From the IMG/VR virus record IMGVR_UViG_3300020207_000100, positions 1-32,046 of that record: a stretch of DNA of 32,046 nt. The stretch is one strand, 5' to 3'. Origin of the DNA: a virus. Shown one piece after another: positions 17,501 to 22,900 of this stretch. Below the pieces are notes generated by a model. That model worked only from the letters and a program-made list of their open reading frames with translations, was not told the DNA's origin and did no database searches. Made by a program: the position numbers and the translations under genes. How positions within the stretch are numbered: position 1 is the stretch's first letter; every line of letters begins with the position of its first letter.

Positions 17501-19013
17501 TAATGAAGCAAGTTGTAGTAGAGATACTGGATATATTGTAGACGCAGTTGCGACTGACTTACTATATGGTGGTAACGAAAGAAGTAGAACTGCGGGAGAA
17601 TATTACTATTTATATCCATCTGAAGCAACTACAACTCAAGCAAATCAAACAACTGATGGTGTGAAATACGCAAGTGGTATTGCACAAAAGTTAGTTCAAA
17701 ACATTGAGTTTGTAACTGCTTCCAATGAAGTATCGGCATCTTGGAACTTACTAAGAGATAACAAAGAATTTATTCAAAATGAAGTTATTGCCTTTGTATC
17801 TTCTTCTTGGAGTGGTGTTTACTACGATGAGGAAAAATGTAAAAGAGATGTTGGTTTCCTAATTGATGCTACTGCTACTGATTTATTCTATGGTGGTAAC
17901 GAAAGAAGTGTAACCGCAGGTAGTTACTATTGGAGATATCCTTCAAGAGCAACTAACAAGGGTGTACCTTCAGAAGAAAATCAATTAGACCCAACTGTTG
18001 ATGGAATTAGATATGCAAAAGGATTATCACAAAAAGTAATTCAAAATACTGAATTTACTACTCCTACTAATTCTACTTTAGTTGGTGCAGAATTATTGAT
18101 TGGAAATAAAAACTTAATTCAAAATGAAGTTATTACATTCTTATCTTCATCTTGGAGTGAATTTGAATACAATCAAGAAAAATGTTTTAGAGATGTTGGA
18201 TATATTATTGACGCAGTAAGAACTGATATGGTTTATGGTGGTAATGAAAGAAGTTTACAAGCAGGTAGATTCTATTACTACATACCTTCAGTAGCAATTA
18301 CGGAACAAAAACCACAAACAATTGATGGTATTGATTTCGCAAAAGGACTTGCTGAAAGAGTAATATTGAAAGACCAATTAACAAGAGCACCATTTAATAC
18401 AAGAGTATCGGTTGACTTGTTAAGAGCAAATAAAAAAGTATTACAAGGTAAGGCAATATCTTATACAAATGGAGCATTCCCAGACTTTGTGTACAATGAA
18501 GAAAAATGTTATAGAGATACGGGATTCATCGTAGACGCAATCGCAACAGATTTATTATATGGTGGTAACGAACGAAGTATCGAAGCAGCAAAATCATACT
18601 ATAATGGTGTGTATGGAGATGCATCCGCAGTTGTTAATGAACAAAAATACGAAACTGCGGAAACTAATAGATTTTTGAGAACTCAATTCCAGAGAATTGT
18701 AAGGAACTCTCCGTTAGAATTATTTGGTTCCTTAATAATTACTACTGGACATGACTTCTCTTATGCGGGTTCCGGTGTAACTTATAAAGCATTACCTCCT
18801 AACCAAGGTGGTGCAGGTGTACCAGACCCAACAAAAGAAATAACAGAAATAGGTGGAGGTAGAGTATTCTTTACTTCGGGTAATGAACTTGGTGACTTTA
18901 GAATTGGTGCAGGACTGGTAATTAACCAGGCAACAGGTACACTTCAGGGTCGAACATTCTCTCGTTCATTGTTCTCGTTAGTAACACCATTCTCACTTGC
19001 ACTACAAGACTAA
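5568..19013 (+). CDS. Giant modular structural (fibre-like) protein, 4481 residues
   Basis: One uninterrupted frame of ~13.4 kb. Order of parts: N-terminal SGS segment (~1-80) with GSTADTIQRITGSVEITGSL, a motif type shared with the downstream fibre protein; a right-handed beta-helix/pectate-lyase-like domain (~103-370, opening DGRSPQFPLRTIKKAAELA); then runs of a ~105-residue helical module (19 copies in four cassettes) alternating with ~45-50-residue 'SSSFAIVxDIIxNGTGSLPT' linker repeats. The linkers are interrupted by a ligand-less cupredoxin-like domain (~1155-1292), four ~75-87-residue 'FTCDxDGN' repeats, and a His-rich globular domain (~2895-3183). The C-terminus (GRVFFTSGNELGDFRIGAGL, then a Leu/Phe-rich end) resembles the end of structural proteins of T4-like cyanophages. 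It is not a typical tape measure: it has no long coiled coil or membrane segments. A huge baseplate- or head-attached fibre is the best inference. The start follows a TAATG overlap. Confidence 0.85.
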   Translation: MARLIPQKQIEEINQFKDSISVANSVFISGSLLVSQSIDIGSTADTIQRITGSVEITGSLELDGQLSFKDAQSRLDATSSFSDESVDTQRFGGISVTEFGGSDATIYVSATRGDDTNDGRSPQFPLRTIKKAAELATPGDDGRFGLDTGSNFTGFRIDVDTGNYVEDNPIELPRNTTVWGSGLRVTKIIAKNENEDLFWVNSGCYLAEMTFAGLRVYPSVDVAAKGFAIAFAPNAFITTSPYVQNCSMISNQENSFLEAYEEIPAGGGGLNVDGNRIHPDSPLASMVLDAYTQIAPNGVGCQVVGRGFIQLVSFFTNFSAYSVKVIDGGQAVLLNSNTSFGDYGMYASGSRFITGSGGNQNAFINVQNNYSIIVDTIEDGLSAIPPLVTNTENGYRATDPNVIPQYFTSADSNAEVAEIAKSDFRLVTSVIENGDTNEVALVAKSSTTGYSSASVYNISGDTQITSSLTASVSDIQKIDTNYTIVLDIIDRGNAATSSYTQVENTSASIYVGDVEQYKSGIAVTSTTKQIVGDRFDEVIDIITNGPTFADTLITNTSASFKFSSETPYETDVISSDSIVQSISESISIVYNILDNGTGSNVVPTIVPSSSIANPTVEYQNAYELLINNIPFIQEETILYLSSSWSEFEYNQETCKRDVGYIVSGAAHDLLYGGNEESVRSGIFYYQYPSDATTTQKDPTLTAIKYVRGLTENILKNKTFRDTNSDIDNGYDVLFNNKDFIREETIAYLSSSWSTFDYNEAKCRRDLGYIIDAVGTDLLYDGNERTLEAGNFYYKYPSLATTDNRTDGQKQQTLDGIKYAKRLSQKLVNNETFVTASQSIQAAADLARKNRSLIQDETITYINTKYPTFSYNEAKCRRDTGYIIDNVITDLVYGGNERSELAGLYYYLYPSIANTTQLEETLEGIRYSQGFLREIVLSNNISTPQIVLNTDGNIRVTSYTPTTGSISGGETEIQIVSQSFGIIEDIIRYGDSNVLGAIAANSSDIEWTTTSPVNTSGRNQITSSTSFDNTYTESISSNYETVIKIIESGSSITTEETIGTDSKGNPISTVGIPKNSYGDNLVKTVTGVNIPNEITIVKNTDSAIKFNNNNQYTASVTASSVEVAKVSSSFAVVSDIIEFGITGSRIISGSSDASTYFEVVTLDSNYNAFYFNKNQLSKFDDIDGKDLPEDSGSYDDGIKDPTLTLKRGELYTFSINSLNIVDGGSINPDERQPFYIKTQRKSGTEFQYTTGITNNGTTFGTLTFIVPFDAPDRLFYVNGNNVSASGVIDIVDNLPLSDTQRYIDVPSKGEIEVVYNTIDNIKVTDNIQFSSSFSASVNDTHNVSSSFATVIDVLENGLDNLPTVVSNITGSIKKSNISQYTSSTDATVGIRNIVTSSFDTIIDILENGTDNIPTLDDNVSDLIKVTSTNQLTSSVSAGDYEVGLVSSSYATIIDVLFNGLGNLPSEILNTSASIKVTNTPQYISASSVSSEEINKVSSSFAIVLDIVENGTGSIPTIVENVNENIKVGNIGQYISSSYSGSLEDVSYLSSSFAIVTSIIKNGLNSAPTLVDYTTRLTTENAIASYEILKENIDFIQEETIAYLSSSWSTASYDEQKCRRDVGFIVSGAAEDLIWNANSASVVNGKFYFENPSLAETSQINQTLDGINYASRLAQKLIQNIEFVTSSEERLLTQTLLTENTPFIQNETISYLSSSWSTFDYNEVTCKRDINYIIDAVKTDIVYGGNERSANAGEFYYLYPSDATGSQLQQTLDGIDYARRLADKVIQNVEFITSSNEASASHQLLRDNKQFIQDETIAYISASWSDFDYVESTCKRDVGYIIDAVATDTLYGGNERTVEAARYYYLYPSDATGSQLSQTTDAINYARRLSENIIVNTQFASAPFSRTNGYDLIFKNRNLIQTEVVEYISSSWADFEYDDVKCARDVGYILDAVSTDLLYGGNERSRVAGEFYYLYPSDATGSQLTQTVDGVKWAKSMTDEILQNNLFVTASEQKLAVASLITENKQLIQDETIAYLSSSWSTFDYNESKCKRDVGYILDAVVTDFVYGGNERSAKAGEFYYLYPSEATGSQLSQTSDGVSFASRLTNKLITNTTLVSPSIERQSTYDLLFENKSFIQDEVISYISSSWSGFDYIESKCRRDTGYIIDAVATDTLYGGNERSVTAGEFYYLFPSEATGSQLQQTLDGVRHAAGVADKLIENTIFTTASLDKKQSYDLILDNKDLIQDNVIDFIDQTYPYFTYNRTKCRRDTGYIIDAVVTDLLYGGNQRSVVAGVYYYLYPSEATTTQIIETVQAIRYADSISKKVVQNEELVTPSISKNTENNIRFTNSTQYTDSLAISGSEVLEISSSFETVTGIITDGVKSFTPTDASYDPSSGDFVITIANHSLSTSNGIWIKPNSFTFTCEMDGNRTEHILPSLGQPAYNNRLPITATTSDTITVNVGKSGPNIEFNPTNASYDPATGDFVVTVGTHSLSVGEGIVMEPESFAFTCDMDDNQSVKSYPRVGIDPKAVRSIPLTAVTDTTLTFNVGASGPNKYFTPVSASYNALTGDMTLTVSESFGLGVGRSVVLEDESFAFTCDQDGNTTTHSYPRPGSDPYAGKSIVITSVGTTTHTITDAPYDSATGDVTITIANHGFSNGDYIKLDDNSLTYTCVLDGNTTTKSYPRPNYDYPSGRWLEISNVTTNTFDINIGSSPYVGAHTFVSATSDGLERQDGTFTINVGNAGSASGSLHTFVSASNNAVKHEPQSVHTFVSASNGALKHLPQSTHTFVRTVENSISTVPYETKNIESLTKVNNIEQFTLSTSGSSTEVGIVSASIDLINDIIRLGTDNIPFTIAKHFQTSELDTPQQLTTGSYTQITGPTLDSEYNNGSIISLTGDGSDFFKKEVTVNGVRIVVAGDVGGQTAVPDAFTEKVARMFELFTDPSGSGINETFQRNLIKTLSGDSGTYHAGLPTIQRVARGAGSDYTPNFLDDAGILYWNLTNLLDTHVQNDMVWYLNSTGDISGSGDIDAQEVIEHIFHTLHMHGLPADDIKLYSYLASDWQTGDLYLAMEEAYDAGLWDSSGYGGNSWKTDSDAFEVAAKEYLYLLNFSMFEYTDLWENGSLSPEWDDSMRTQAGILANNPLGYAFHNTYISPTISKPSLATIRSIFQDGDLGDPTIAGESGYVVTPTGTYDVTDELVIVSSSVKIVNDIIQSGTGSLPTQISNTSNTIKVGTVDQFIGVQSGSLTEIDLVKNRAGIIENVVQNGTGSLPILVRTNSDITNLIKYTDSSQITGSSGDKVQEKIISSSFGIVVDILNNGTGSLPTLVDYETRIDAPKSVNAYNLLKDNIEFIQDETIAFLSSSWTEFDYNEAKCRRDLGFIISGAAEDLIWNANSSSIVNGKFYYEYPSQATGSQLQQTLDGIIYASNMAQNIVRGRTYVTASQNVSASFELLRNNREFIKEETIAFVSSSWSDFYYSESKCRRDTGYIVDAIATDLLYGGNERSTIAAEYYYRYPSAAIVGGVPNENQQKDPTVTAINYIKGLVGELVSGSTFVSPSNEVEYTYDSIRENRQFIQNETVAFINAKYPDLIYNEASCSRDTGFIVDAIATDLRWGGNQRSITAGEFYYKFPSKAISSQASSTIDGVVYIKDLIESIANKETLSVPQRTLNTDSNIKFFTHNQFTGSLSGSLENIAFVSSSIDIVTTIIANGTGSYETASLYGVRSTDPSTLAAYEIIKENIDFIKDETIAYLSSSWSTSSYNEEKCKRDVGFIISGAAEDLVYNTYSASIVNGKFYYEYPSEANGTGSQINQTLDGIFYASRITQKLIQNIEFETASLEVSSSYNLIRENRQFIQSESISYLSSSWSSFDYNEEKCKRDITHIIDAVSTDILYGGNERSITAGNFYYKYPSSATTAQVDPTTTGINYAGDLMENLIQNNEFVTATAERIAGNKTLLENRSFIQNEVIAYISSSWSGFEYNEASCSRDTGYIVDAVATDLLYGGNERSRTAGEYYYLYPSEATTTQANQTTDGVKYASGIAQKLVQNIEFVTASNEVSASWNLLRDNKEFIQNEVIAFVSSSWSGVYYDEEKCKRDVGFLIDATATDLFYGGNERSVTAGSYYWRYPSRATNKGVPSEENQLDPTVDGIRYAKGLSQKVIQNTEFTTPTNSTLVGAELLIGNKNLIQNEVITFLSSSWSEFEYNQEKCFRDVGYIIDAVRTDMVYGGNERSLQAGRFYYYIPSVAITEQKPQTIDGIDFAKGLAERVILKDQLTRAPFNTRVSVDLLRANKKVLQGKAISYTNGAFPDFVYNEEKCYRDTGFIVDAIATDLLYGGNERSIEAAKSYYNGVYGDASAVVNEQKYETAETNRFLRTQFQRIVRNSPLELFGSLIITTGHDFSYAGSGVTYKALPPNQGGAGVPDPTKEITEIGGGRVFFTSGNELGDFRIGAGLVINQATGTLQGRTFSRSLFSLVTPFSLALQD
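5874..6677 (+). other. Right-handed beta-helix-like domain of the giant protein (residues ~103-370)
   Basis: The domain opens with ATIYVSATRGDDTNDGRSPQ and FPLRTIKKAAELA, the usual entry of phage and bacterial right-handed beta-helix domains (YVs..GsDs.DG...PfkTI..A...A). It continues with short strand-turn units rich in Asn and Gly (NTTVWGSGLRVTKI, LFWVNSGCYLAEMTFAG, FITTSPYVQNCSMIS, GRGFIQLVSFFTNFSAYSVK). Such domains often bind or cut polysaccharide in phage tailspikes; I see no obvious catalytic set, so a structural role is equally likely. Confidence 0.65.
7419..8399 (+). repeat. Module cassette 1 of the giant protein (3 copies)
   Basis: Three tandem copies of the ~105-residue module 'NxxFIQxETIxYLSSSWSxFxYNExxCKRDVGYIxxAVxTDLLYGGNERSxxAGxFYYxYPS'. 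Copy 1 is the start-cap type (IVSGAAHDLL); copy 3 is the end-cap type, with NTKYPTFSYNEAKCRRDTG in place of SSSWS. The cassette follows SSIANPTVEYQNAYELL and exits into STPQIVLNTDGNIR. Confidence 0.85.
9030..9443 (+). other. Cupredoxin-like domain lacking copper ligands (giant protein, ~1155-1292)
   Basis: A beta-rich insert between linker repeats has the same layout as the three cupredoxin domains of the fibre protein: a start of the type 'VxTLDSNYNAFYF', PTLTLKRGELYTFSINS, PFYIKTQRKSGT, TFIVPFDAPDRLFYV, then a final strand SGVIDIVDN. The positions that would carry Cys, His and Met are Val1276, Asn1279 and Ser1282, so it should not bind type-1 copper. It is a degenerate or purely structural member. 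Confidence 0.55.
9540..10310 (+). repeat. Linker repeats 'SSSFAIVxDIIxNGTGSLPT' (giant protein)
   Basis: Five near-tandem units of ~45-50 residues follow the pattern '(V)SSSFA(T/I)V(I/L)D(V/I)(L/V)ENGxxxxPTxVxNxxxxIKVxxxxQYxSS'. Similar single units occur before cassette 1 (from ~6820), after cassette 1 (~8490-9000), after cassette 2 (~12600, ~14060), before cassette 3 (~15170-15560) and between cassettes 3 and 4 (~16640-16710), roughly fifteen in all. They always occupy the space between module cassettes. Length and Ser/Thr/Asn richness suggest rigid beta-rich spacers. Confidence 0.75.
10311..12563 (+). repeat. Module cassette 2 of the giant protein (7 copies)
   Basis: Seven tandem copies. 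The first is the start-cap type (FIVSGAAEDLIWNANSASVV); the middle five are close to consensus, several sharing GEFYYLYPSDATGSQL; the last is the end-cap type (IDQTYPYFTYNRTKCRRDTG). It enters from LVDYTTRLTTENAIASYEIL and exits through TPSISKNTENNIRF. This is the longest cassette, and its middle copies are the most alike, suggesting the most recent duplications. Confidence 0.85.
12711..13935 (+). repeat. Four 'TFTCDxDGN' repeats followed by HTFVSA repeats (giant protein)
   Basis: Four repeat units begin at about 12711, 12969, 13230 and 13455 (86, 87 and 75 residues for the first three). Each contains 'ASYDPxTGDxVxTI', then 'xSFxFTCDxDGNxTxxSYPRxGxDP', then a closing strand 'TxTTxTxNVGxS'; each has a single Cys. 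They run into four HTFV units spaced ~17-35 residues apart. I know this repeat type only from marine phage structural proteins and cannot name a function; a beta-rich spacer is likely. Confidence 0.7.
14250..15116 (+). other. His-rich globular domain of the giant protein (residues ~2895-3183)
   Basis: This ~289-residue segment breaks the repeat pattern and looks globular: it is rich in Trp/Tyr/Leu/Asp, starts GDGSDFFKKEVTVNGVRIVV, and contains a His cluster in a helix, E3034-H3035-IF-H3038-TL-H3041-M-H3043. Downstream are acidic/aromatic stretches (SDWQTGDLYLAMEEAYDAGL, AAKEYLYLLNFSMFEY, LWENGSLSPEWDD). The EHxxH arrangement plus later Glu/Asp residues could bind a metal, as in zincin-like hydrolases, but this is not the canonical HExxH and I cannot assign a family. 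Function is unknown. Confidence 0.6.
15579..16559 (+). repeat. Module cassette 3 of the giant protein (3 copies)
   Basis: Three copies: start-cap (FIISGAAEDLIWNANSSSIV), a middle copy with an insertion in the tail (AAIVGGVPNENQQKDPT), and an end-cap (INAKYPDLIYNEASCSRDTG). It enters from LVDYETRIDAPKSVNAYNLL, close to the entry of cassette 2, and exits through VPQRTLNTDSNIKF, close to the exit of cassette 1. Confidence 0.85.
16755..18710 (+). repeat. Module cassette 4 of the giant protein (6 copies)
   Basis: Six copies: start-cap (FIISGAAEDLVYNTYSASIV), four middle copies (the fourth of the cassette with a tail insertion NKGVPSEENQLDPT like that in cassette 3), and an end-cap (TNGAFPDFVYNEEKCYRDTG) whose tail diverges (SYYNGVYGDASAVVNEQKY) into the C-terminal region of the protein. 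Confidence 0.85.
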
Positions 19014-19027
19014 AAAGGAAAAAAGAT

Positions 19028-19894
19028 ATGGCAGATGTATTTGTACCACTTAACGCATTCAAATCAGTAGTAACTTCTTTAACAGGCGAGGAAGATGTAG
19101 TGTATACTACACCCTCTGGGGTTTCTACAATTATTCTTTCTGCTCAGATTACAAATCAGAATGTAGCACAGAATAATAATGTTACACTTAAATTAGATTC
19201 TAATAGAAAGATACCAGTACCTCAAGTTCAAAATATTGAAAATACCGGTAGTTTTATTAGTTCTTCACAACTTTTAGAAATAAACAGAACCTTCTTAAAG
19301 AAAGAAGCAACCGCATATGCAAATTTCTTAAATAACTTGGAAGATATTCCATTTGCATTCACTTCATCAAAATTTGAAACTTATGTAGATGAAGCATTAG
19401 ACGCTGTTACTTTTGATATTGAAAATGGTGGTACTTTAAGAACTCAAAAAGAAGCATTGTCTTATTATGATAAAAATGGTGTAAGATTAGATACTGATTT
19501 ATTACAAGTAACTTCATCGTATAACACGATAAATTATGTAAATACCTTATCACAGCAAATTCTAAAAAATGAATCAGTTACTGGTTCGGTAGATATTGAC
19601 AGATTATATCAAACTACATTTACACAATCATACGATGCAACATTAACAGCAGAATCTGGTTCTCCTGCTATTATAGAGGATTTATTTGAAGTAATTGCAA
19701 ATACAAACTTTATACCAGTAAGACAACCCCAAGAAAAGATAGAATTAGTTAAAGATTTCCCAATACGAAAAGGAGATTCATTTTCACCAGTTACCGCAGG
19801 TAAACTGGTAATGGAGGAAGAGTTTTCTTTGGTAGTTTCCGGGTCAACAGACTTAAAAGTTATACTTTCTATTCTTGAAAGCGCAAATGAATAA
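19028..19894 (+). CDS. Beta-sandwich structural protein with inserted helical module
   Basis: A 288-residue protein, probably a virion component working with the giant protein. Residues ~1-68 look like the first half of a small phage beta-sandwich family (VVYTTPSGVSTIILSAQITN, VTLKLDSNRKIPVPQ). Residues ~241-288 look like its second half (PIRKGDSFSPVTAGKLVMEE, then LVVSGSTDLKVILSILE). Between them, residues ~78-187 are a divergent copy of the giant protein's ~105-residue module: FLKKEATAYANF corresponds to FIQDETIAYLSS, and KFETYVDEALDAVTFDIENG to KCRRDVGYIIDAVATDLLYG. The Cys and the GGNERS motif are lost. Spacing to the giant gene is 14 bp, with AAAGGA as ribosome binding site. Whether it caps or decorates the giant fibre is inference. 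Confidence 0.75.
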   Translation: MADVFVPLNAFKSVVTSLTGEEDVVYTTPSGVSTIILSAQITNQNVAQNNNVTLKLDSNRKIPVPQVQNIENTGSFISSSQLLEINRTFLKKEATAYANFLNNLEDIPFAFTSSKFETYVDEALDAVTFDIENGGTLRTQKEALSYYDKNGVRLDTDLLQVTSSYNTINYVNTLSQQILKNESVTGSVDIDRLYQTTFTQSYDATLTAESGSPAIIEDLFEVIANTNFIPVRQPQEKIELVKDFPIRKGDSFSPVTAGKLVMEEEFSLVVSGSTDLKVILSILESANE

Positions 19895-19919
19895 TATTTA
19901 CTATTATATACCCGAGTAG

Positions 19920-22900
19920 ATGAGTCAATTATTAAGTGGAAAAGTTAGAGTAATCAGACCGAGTGATGTATCGGTTGATAGATACGAGTTCTTAGAACTT
20001 GCGGAGGCAGAACCTAATTTAGGTGTACCTATTAGTGGGAGTCTGTCATCGGGTTCTATCGCACTTGTTGCTTCTGATGCTGATGGTAATAGACTTTTCG
20101 TAACTAAAATACAATTAGAAGAATTTACGGGTTCTTTTAGTGGTTCATTCGCAGGAGATGGTTCTGAATTAAATAACTTACCTGATACTTCATTATTAAG
20201 AAGTGGTTCGGCATCTGCATCAATCGCACCAAACACAGGATTCTTAGTAAATGTATCTTCATCATTTGATGGGGACATGGACATTAATGGTGATGTTAGA
20301 ATTACTGGTGATTTATTAGTAGATAATAGAATTGTAGCAAGAGAAATACTTGTTGAAATTATTTCTTCTTCAATTATTTTCTCAAGTGGTTCAAATCGAT
20401 TTGGAAACGATGTAACCGATTTACAAGAATTTACGGGTTCACTATCCATTTCAGGTTCTTTTGGTCTTAGAGGTGATGCAAATGTAACTGGTTCGGTCTT
20501 TGTTACAAATGATATAGAGGTAAACGCAGTTTCCGCATCATTCTTTAGTGGTAGTGGTAGAGATTTATTTGATATTCCACAATCAGCACTTTCAGAAGAT
20601 GCCTCTTTAATTGCAAGTGGAGCAATTACCGCATCAACAGCAGACAATCAATTTAGAGTTACTTCCGTTGAAAGTGGTTCTTTATTTGATGGTGATGTAA
20701 AACTTGTAACGGGTTCGGTATTTAGTGGTAGTGGTAGAGATTTATTTGATATTCCAAGAAGTGCATTAACTGAAGACGCACTTTTATCATCTTTCATAGC
20801 AAGTGGTTCAGTAACCGCATCAGTTGACCCTGATTTTGGATTTAGATTAGAGGGTACTGATAGAGCAGAATTTAGTTCTTCTTTATTTGTAGAAGGTGGA
20901 GTATCCGCATCAGTATTTAGTGGTAGTGGTCAAGGACTTTTTGATATTCCTCGTTCAGCATTAACCGAAGACGCATTATTAACTGATTTAATAACAAGTG
21001 GTTCGGTAACAGCATCGGTTTCACCAGATGATGGATTTGTAGTAACATCCGAAGAAAGTGGTTCACTTTTTATTGGTGATGTAAAACTACAAAGTGGTTC
21101 GGTATTTAGTGGTTCGGGTAGAGATTTATTTAATATACCTCGTTCGGCACTCACCGAAGATGCTTTATTATCTTCATTTATAGTAAGTGGTTCAGTAACT
21201 GCTTCTGTTTCACCAGATGATGGATTTGTAGTAACCGCAGTTGAAAGTGGTTCAACATTCTTTGGTGAAGTTAGAGTAGTTAGTGGAAGTTCTTTTAGTG
21301 GTAGTGGTGAAAAGTTATTTGATATACCTCTTGCAGCATTATCAGATGAAACACAACAAGCAATTAACGCTGCGATTGCAGCAGAGGCAAAATTATTAGC
21401 AACGGGTTCGGTTACTGCTTCGGTAGACCCTGAAGATGGGTTTATAGTAATATCTGAAGCAAGTGGTTCTACATTTACGGGTGAATTAAGATTAACATCG
21501 GGGTCTGACTTTAGTGGTTCGGGTGCAAAATTATTTAATATTCCAAGAACTGCACTTACTCAAGATGCTTTAATTTCTTCATTCATCGCATCGGGTTCAG
21601 TAACAGCATCGGTAGACCCAGAAACCGGATTCAAAGTAGAAGACTTTGGTTCGGGTATATTAGGAACAAGGTCAGAATTTAGTGGTTCTGTATTTGTATC
21701 AAGAAATGTAAGTATTGGAAATGACTTAGATGTAGTTGGTGCAATATCTGGTGCGTTCTTTAGTGGTAGTGGTAGAGATTTATTTGATATTCCATTATCT
21801 GCTTTCGCAGAAGAAGTTGTTGCTTCAACAAGAATACAACAAGGTAATGTAACGGCATCGGTTTCTAATGAAGATGGATTCAAAGTTAAATCATTAGATA
21901 GTGGTTCTCAATTCACAGGTTCAATAGATGTACTTGGTGGAATTTCTATTAGTAGTGGTTCGGTATTTAGTGGTAGTGGTGCAGAATTATTTGATATTCC
22001 AAGAACCGCACTTACTGAAGATGCTTTACTTTCCGCATTTATCGCATCGGGTTCAGTAACGGCATCTACATCACCAGATGATGGATTCGTAGTAACTTCA
22101 GTCGATAGTGGTTCTACTTTCTTTGGAGAAGTAAGAGTACAATCAGGTTCTGCTTTTAGTGGTTCGGGTGAAAAGTTATTTAACATTCCCGTAGCAGCAA
22201 TTGCAGATTTAGATACATCAAAAATATTTAGTGGTTCAGTAACAGCATCTACATCACCAGATGACGGATTTGTAGTAACTTCGTATGATAGTGGTTCAAC
22301 ATTCTTTGGTGATATAAAACTATATACTGGTTCATTTAGTGGTAGTGGTGCTAATTTATTTAATATACCAAGAAACGCATTAACTGAAGATGCCTTAGAT
22401 TCAAATAGAATTATTAGTGGAGCATTCTCTGCGTCAATTGACCCCAAGACTGGACTTACTGTAAACGCAAGTGCATCAATTGATGGTGATTTGGTAGTAG
22501 CAGGAGCAATTGTTTCTAATGAACTTTATACGAATTATATAGCAACTACAATAATCTATTCTTCGGGTTCAAATCAATTTGGAAATGATTTAAGTGATAG
22601 ACAAGAGTTTACTGGTTCGGTATTTGTAACTAACTCTTTAGATGTTGATGGTGTAATTAGTGGTGATGGTAGTGGACTATTTAATATTCCACAAGCAGCA
22701 TTATCAGATGATTCCCCAAGAATTGCAACAGGTTCGGTATCCGCATCAGTATTTGAATATAGAGAGTTCCTTGTTGCCTCATCTGAAGGTTCAGTTCGTT
22801 CTATATTTAGTGGTTCGATAGATACTCAAAATTATATTTCTGCATCATTATTTAGAGGTGATGGTAGTGGTTTATTTAATATTCCACAATCCGCACTTTC

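Noticed and set aside
5568-19013. Tape measure protein interpretation of the longest gene
   Set aside because: The sequence is dominated by beta-rich linkers and short helical modules, with a beta-helix near the N-terminus. It lacks the long helical/hydrophobic regions of tape measures; length alone is not enough.
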